DNA of 64,000 nt from Desmodus rotundus (lineage: Eukaryota; Chordata; Mammalia; Chiroptera; Phyllostomidae): contig NC_071391.1 of assembly GCF_022682495.2 (NCBI RefSeq), positions 111,831,195 to 111,895,194 of the forward strand. The letters run 5' to 3'. This document shows, piece after piece, positions 58,591 to 64,000 of this stretch. A program made the position numbers and the translations under genes. Positions within the stretch are counted from its first letter, which is position 1; each line of letters opens with the position of its first letter. The notes under the pieces are model-generated. The model was not told the origin of the DNA and did not search any database. It was given only the letters and a program-made list of their open reading frames with translations.

Positions 58591-59887
58591 TATCTTCATC
58601 AGTACTCAGCTGATTACAAGAAGAAACTCTCTGAAGATCCCCGGAGTTCTCCCTCTGGGAAGCTCTCACCTTCTAGTACTATGCACAGTACCTCAGTGTT
58701 CTCATAGTTTTAGCTTGATTTGCTCAGTGCAGGAAGTCTGCCAAGATCTGACTGCTTTCCTCTTCCTCCACTGTGCCCTGAAAACTCGGTCAAAGTAGTA
58801 AGGCAGGCAGTACCTTACTCATCTCCTCATTTGCCCATCTTTCAAGGATCAGTATACATTGATGCCTAACAGCAAGTGCCTTGAAAACTGTTTTCTCATA
58901 TATTGTAAGGCAGGAGCTAAATCTGCTCTCTGTTTCTCCATCTTCACCAGAAGCAGTAATCCCCACTTGATAACCCTCCCATCCTCTAAATGGGAACATG
59001 GTTCATTTTCACTGTTACAAAAGCTGCTGTAGTCACTTTGCCCATACGTGTCTCCTTGTCTCCTGTGTCTTGGGTATGTGACTAGAAACTGCATCGTAGG
59101 ATCACAAGGCTCATATACCGTCAGTCCACTGGAAAACTATTCTCTAAGTCAGCTGTATTAATCCACATTGCCATGAATAATTTAAGGAAATTAGTGTTTC
59201 ACCACCTCTTTCTCAACACTTAGGTTTTCCAGTCTTTAGTTTATCATAATCTGCAAAATGCATTGTGCTGATTGCCAGTTAATTTATTATAGATTTGGAT
59301 TTCTCCTAAAATTTGCCTGTATAAAATTAGCCGATTTTTATTAGATTGCTTCCATGATTACTTTGGAATTCTTCATGTAAGTTTTAATCCATTGTGAGTT
59401 TTATGTTTTTCAAATATTGTCTCAAGTAACTGAGGTTTTTCTGTCACTTAGTTTTGTGATTTTAGTTTTTGTCATTCAGAAGATTTAAATTTTAAAATAG
59501 TTGAGTATATAATTTTTACCTTTATACTCTGTATTTGTCTTGTGTAGGAAATCCTCCCCTAGTTCAGGACTTGAAGTCTATCTTCTAAGTTTTCTCTAAA
59601 ATGTTTACTTTTAACAGTAGGTCTCCAATCCATCTACAATTAATTTTTGATATGTGGTAGATATAATTTTATCTTTTTTTATAATAACAGCCAGAAGTCC
59701 CAACATCATTTAATTAAGCACTTTTCCTCAATCTTTTGGATAGCTATGCAATGTCGTTCATTTACATTTAGGTTCATTCCTTTGTTTTTTGTTCCGTTGG
59801 TCTATTTGACTGTGCTTGCAGTAATATCCTACTGTCTTAATTACTAAAGCTTTAAAATAAAGTTCCATTACTGGAAAAGTAAGTCTT

Positions 59888-61630
59888 TTTTATTTTTTTT
59901 ATTTTTAAAGTATATTTTATTGATTATGCTATTACAGTCTTCTCAATTTTCCCCTCTTTATCCCCCCTCTGCCCTGCAACCTACAACCCTCCAACATTCC
60001 CTCCCCTTAGTTCATGTCCATGGGTTGTACATATAAGTTCTTTGAGTTCTCTGTTTCTGCTACCATTTTTGACCTCTACCTGTCTATTTTATGCCTACCA
60101 ATTATGCTTCTTATACCCTGTACCGTTTCCCCCAATTCATCCCTTCCCCTTCCCCATTGAAAACCCTCCATGTGATGTTCATTTATCTGACTCTGTTCCT
60201 ACTCTAGTTGCTTAGTTTTTGTTTTCATTGTTTTTCTTTTCTTTTAGGTTCATTTGTTGATAGTTGTGAGTTTGTTGTCATTTTACGTTCATATTTTTGA
60301 TCTTTCTTTTCTTAGATAAGTCCCTTTAACATTTTATATAATAATGGCATGGTGATGATGAACTCCTTTAACTTGACCTTATCTGGGAAGCACTTTATCT
60401 GCCCTTCCATTCTAAATGGTAGCTTTGCTGGATAGAGTAATCTTGGATGTAGGTCCTTGCCTTTCATGACTTCAAATACTTCTTTCCAGCGCCTTCTTGC
60501 CTATAAGGTTTCTTTTGAGAAATCTGCAGATAACCTTATGGGCACTCCTTTGTAGGTAAATCTTTCCTTTCCTCTTGCTATTTTTAAGATTCTCTCTTTA
60601 TCTTTAATCTTGGGTAACTTAATGATGATGTCCCTTGGTGTGTTGCTCTTTGGTTCCAACTTCTTTGGGACTCTTGGGCTTCCCGGACTTCCTGGAAGTC
60701 TGTTTCCTTTGCCACATTGGGGAAGTTTTTCTTCATTTGTTCAAACAAGTTTTCAATTTCTTGCTGTTGTTCTTCTTCTGGCATCCCTATAATTCAGATG
60801 TTGGAATGTTTCAGGTTGTCCCAGAGATTCCTAAGCCTCTCTTCATTTTTTTGGATTCTTGTTTCTTCATTCTGATCCGGTTGGATGTTTATCTCTTCTT
60901 CTGTTCCAAATTGTTGATTTGAGTCCTGGTTTGCTTCCTGTCACTGTTGGTTCCCTGAACATTCTGCTTTACATCACTTTGGGTATCCTTCATTTGTTCT
61001 TTCATTTTGCAACCAAGCTCACTCAGTTCTGTGAGTATTTTGATTACCAGGGCTTTAAACTCTCCATCAGATAGGTTGGCTATATCCTCATCGCTTAGCT
61101 CTTTCTGGGGTTTTGCTCTGTTCTTTCATTTGGGCCATATTTCTTTGTCTTGGCGCACCTGTTAATTTGTAAGGGAGCGGGATGGCCTTAGGTATTCACC
61201 CGGGCAGAGCCACCCTCCTTGCTGCACTGCAGCGCTGCCTGTGGGGGAGGGGGCAGAGAGGGAAAAATGCAGTCGCCTGCTCGTCTTTAGCCCCACTTTC
61301 CAAGGAACCCTCATGTGAGGCTGGGAGTTTCTCCCACTGTGGCAACCCCCTGCCATAGTCCACAGTCAGCTCTGAGTCTCAGTTTCCCATTCAGCCAGCC
61401 CTGCCTGTGTGGCCCAGTGCCTTGCCATGGGTTCTCTCTGTCCACCCATCTTACCAGGCTGGTGGGTCTGGTTGACTCTTTATTTAATTCCTTGGTTGTC
61501 GGTGTTCCATGCCATTTGATTTTCTGGCACTTCTAGTTGTTTATTGGTTTTAGATTGGTTGTTATCCTCCTTTAAGTTGTGCGAGGAAGCAAAGGGTTTC
61601 TACCTAGGCGCCCATCTTGGCCGGAACCCC
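59888..61630 (-). mobile_element. HAL1 (half-L1) element, copy 2, full length
   Basis: On the minus strand: 5' end GGTTCCGGCCAAGATGGGCG, 5' UTR, ORF1-like region (about 61138-60283), then directly a pyrimidine-on-plus (polypurine on element) 3' UTR. Target duplications CTGGAAAAGTAAATCTT and CTGGAAAAGTAAGTCTT (61631-61647, 59871-59887) match at 16 of 17. Total about 1.74 kb. Like copy 1 it lacks any ORF2. Both ends agree with copy 1, which supports one HAL1 family. Confidence 0.86.
60283..61138 (-). pseudogene. HAL1 ORF1-like gene remnant, copy 2
   Basis: The ATG at 61138-61136 opens MAQMKEQSKTPERAKR, then TGA. Further on, a frame beginning at 60784 reads MPEEEQQQEIENLFEQMKKN, then FPNVAKETD, an ORF1p signature. 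Downstream DNA parallels copy 1 to the stop near 60283. Frameshifts and stops show it is inactive. The start codon is retained here but lost in copy 1. Confidence 0.75.
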
Positions 61631-62340
61631 CTGGAAAAGTAAATCTTAACTATTCTTGGGAATTTTTACATCTATGTGAATTTCAAATTCATTTTATCAC
61701 ATTCTATGAAAATTTTGTTAATGAAGCAACACTGAATTTATGGATTAATTCTTGGAGAACTAATACATTTACTATATTGATTTCTCCCACTCACAAATAT
61801 TCTATACACTTCTTGTTTCTTTAACTCTTCTTTTATATTTTCAATAAAGTTTTATATTTTCTTGAAGGTCTTATAAAACTTTCTCTAGATTTATGTACAA
61901 TTTTGCAGTTTCTATTCTTTGTTTCAGGTATAGAGGAGTGCTGGTGTTTGGGTTTTTTTATTTATGTTGGTCTAATACCCACCAGGAAACTTACCATTTT
62001 CTGTAATTAGTTCAAATAGTTTATCTGTGTTTTTTTTAAATTAAGAAAACTGTTATCACTTAATAAGGAACAGTTTTGTTTCTTTGGTTCTGATCCTTAT
62101 AAATTTTGATTTTCATGTTTCAATATGATGGCCACGATCTTGAGTAGAGTGGACATCACTTTCTCCCAATTAAAAAAAAAATGACTGTTATAGTTGCATT
62201 TTTGCTACAGATGTTTAGCGAATTCCCTTTATTACATAACTACTGTTTCATTTTGTTTTAAATCATGCAGTTGTTATTCTGACAGCTTCCGTGCCAAAGA
62301 AAAGTCTCGCGTGCCACGCCACCACAGAGCTGAAATGTTT

Positions 62341-62879
62341 GTATTTTATCGGTATCAGGTTTTCAATGCCCACTGTTGAACGTTTTTGTCTTCTTAAATA
62401 CTGTGGTATTTGTCAGGTGGTGAATATTTACACTGGTCAATTCAGTGTTTAATGCAGATATCCTTGAACCATTTTTCTAATTTTGTGGTGTTAGCAACTT
62501 TTGCTTCTAACAGCTGACACCTGCAACTCTTCTCTGGTGGATTCTTTCTCAGGCTTTGGGACTTCTATGCCTGCACATAGCCCCATCCTTTCACCAACTG
62601 CTGACAGAATAGAGTGTGAAAGCCCAGCTCCCCAGTCTCAGGTAGGGACAATCCTGAGAAGTACTCATATTCTAGTTTTCCTAAGGATCCCTCTTACAAG
62701 GTTTCGCCTGTGGTCATGCTCCCCTGCTCCTACTTTCCCTATTCTCCTATCCATCACCGCAGTACAATTCCTGAATAAATACAGGAAGTCCCAATCTCAG
62801 AGTATGCTTCTGGAAGCCCAACTTCCAAGAACACTGTGATAAATAAGAATGTGCCCTCTTCCAAAAGTATATTTTAAGG
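62341..62879. other. Non-coding DNA, possible unidentified repeat
   Basis: A 112-codon frame at 62501-62839 (+) has no known domain. The segment has an LTR-like feel ('aacagctgacacctgcaact') but I cannot name it. Confidence 0.3.
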
Positions 62880-63085
62880 CTTTTGACAAACATTCTCACA
62901 TGAAAGTTGATGGACTCATATTTCTATTACAGTATGAGTTATTCTTTTTTTCACCCTCACTAACACTGGAGATGTATGTATATATGCAAACACACACATT
63001 TTAATTTTTCCTAATTGAGAAATAAAAATGGCATTTGACTATTTATATTTATTTATTTGATCACAAGATTGAACATAATGTGTAC
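62880..63085 (-). mobile_element. Old L1 3' fragment (antisense)
   Basis: 'caccctcactaacactggag' with 'ttttaatttttcctaattga' and 'atggcatttgactatttat' is the complement of an L1M 3' block. Confidence 0.55.
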
Positions 63086-64000
63086 ATGTTTACTTCTGTA
63101 TAAAATGAAACTTTAGCCTTTTGCATGAATCTGATACACACTAGTCACACACCTACTATTAATAATCAAATGGTGAGGAGCTCACTCATTACCTTTTGGT
63201 GCAGTTTAATTCAGTGTGTAAATCTTACTATTATCATTCCCTCCTTATCAATGGGAAATTGAGATAATTAGCTCTTAATCTGAATTCTGAACATAACCCA
63301 ACATTAGTCTAATCTGTCTTCCAAACAATGACTCTTCAGATGTGTGGAGAAACTTCTCAATCTCTCTGTTCTACTCCCCCAAGTCTTCTTTGCTCCAGGC
63401 TAAATCCTTCAATTGCTCTTCATAAGACATGGTTAGGGATTTAATTAGCATCTCTCCAAGATCTGACCAGGCTCTAAAAAGAATGCTCTTTCAAAAAGTC
63501 AAAGTAAAAAGAGCAAAGGACACTTTCATTTAGTAATAAGAAAATTCACTGCCTAAATAAGATGTTTTTTTGGAAATATCTTTGTTAAAAATTCTCAGAT
63601 TTTTTAGGTTGATTTTCTGTGTCTGAAAAACCCAGATACAGTATTCATTTCCATTATTTCTGACAATTAATACACTCTTCCAATTTTATTTAAGAATGCC
63701 GGAGAAGGGCATTCAGTTCAAATACATAATTCCATTTAGCAATAATATCCAAAGAGCCTTACTGCAGATAAAATTAGAATATGAATAGATTTCATAGAAT
63801 CTTTAAGTAATCAGTAGTAAAATTAAATTTAGTTCTGTGCATTAGATAGTCAAAAAATATTATCCACGAGCTGATTTCCTTTTGCCAATGCCATACTATA
63901 CATATAGCAGCAGACTAAATATTTGTATTTCTTTGCTTTTATCCTCAACATTTACAGATTTATTTTGCTCATGACCATAATACTCTTTTAAAAGTATTTC
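63086..64000. other. AT-rich intronic DNA, nothing recognised
   Basis: No supported feature in the last 0.9 kb. Confidence 0.35.

Larger units (their letters stand above)
52345..58810 (-). mobile_element. Long old L1M element, antisense, with nested insertions
   Basis: The plus strand gives, in order, the complement of the L1 3' UTR ('cagctttatttcagacataa'), 3' ORF2 ('aaaaagctgctataaacatg'), and RT ('gttccagcaccatttattga'). EN ('taaatgtcaattatgtcctt', 'cctccatgtcc'-like blocks near 56.1 kb) and ORF1 ('tatcttttagctgggtataa', about 57345) follow. The last part is a 5'-UTR-like region ('catgggtcatattttcctgc'-type, about 58095). That order implies a nearly full-length original. It is now broken by at least five later insertions (53406-53714, 54147-54264, 56340-56536, 57633-57923, 58460-58590). 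All open frames in it are fragments. Confidence 0.78.
58970..62340 (-). mobile_element. Second old L1M element, antisense, split by HAL1 copy 2
   Basis: The complement of the L1 3' region ('gttacaaaagctgctgtagt', 'tccattgtgagttttatgtt') continues to ORF2 ('ctgtcttaattactaaagct') at 59870. It resumes after the HAL1 at 61648 ('ttcttgggaatttttacatc', 'ttgatttctcccactcacaa') to about 62340. The two parts are collinear, so HAL1 inserted into a pre-existing L1. Confidence 0.75.
6777..64000 (-). other. CTNNA2: CTNNA2 upstream intron or 5' region (partial)
   Basis: This is inferred from the acceptor at 6777. About 57 kb of repeat-rich DNA lies 5' of the start-codon exon, with no recognised exon and no strong CpG-island promoter. 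CTNNA2 is known to have very long introns. How much of the span is intron and how much is upstream flank cannot be told from sequence alone. Confidence 0.55.

Overview
The window is vertebrate nuclear DNA, almost certainly from a bat. It is AT-rich and CpG-poor, has no compact genes, and is packed with interspersed repeats. Five tRNA-derived SINEs of the chiropteran VES type (each with target-site duplications), short bat-type L1 3' ends and two half-L1 (HAL1) elements point to Chiroptera, most likely a microbat. Mammal-wide fossils (MIR, L2, MLT1, MER5A, MER20, Tigger, old L1) fit a placental genome.

Only one protein-coding segment is recognised: the first coding exon of CTNNA2 (alpha-N-catenin) on the minus strand, CDS 6771-6670. 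It encodes the first 34 residues and has a canonical 3' splice site just upstream of the ATG and a CAG|GT donor after it. Positions 1-6669 are therefore the following intron. Positions 6777-64000 are the preceding intron or 5' region of this very large gene. No other CTNNA2 exon was recognised.

Layout: 0.5-1.5 kb old L1 (-); 3.25-6.0 kb an MLT1/MaLR provirus with both LTRs and a Tigger insertion; 6.7 kb the CTNNA2 exon; 10.1-10.7 kb an internally deleted mariner (+); 11.0-11.6 kb a solo LTR; 12.4-15.2 kb MIRs, a third MLT1 LTR, MER5A and a VES SINE; 15.8-16.4 kb a mariner transposase relic (-); 18.8-19.1 kb a bat L1 3' end with a G-rich tract; 21.4-23.05 kb a long L2 reverse-transcriptase relic; 24.4-25.05 kb three DNA transposons in a row; 30.4-32.6 kb an old L1 (-) with later insertions; 33.1-34.3 kb a MaLR-like LTR and L2; 35.4-36.0 kb an L1 3' end; 39-40 kb an ancient LINE-like repeat; 46.3-48.3 kb HAL1 copy 1 (+); 49.2 kb a MIR; 52.3-58.8 kb a long old L1 (-) hit by at least five later elements; 59-62.3 kb another old L1 (-) interrupted by HAL1 copy 2.

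There is no operon-like gene set, CRISPR array or cellular gene cluster. The clearest biology is (i) the CTNNA2 start-codon exon, (ii) two structurally intact HAL1 insertions of the same ORF1-only design, and (iii) a readable order of nested transposon insertions. I see no convincing new biological system. Family names come from remembered consensus sequences, without a database search.
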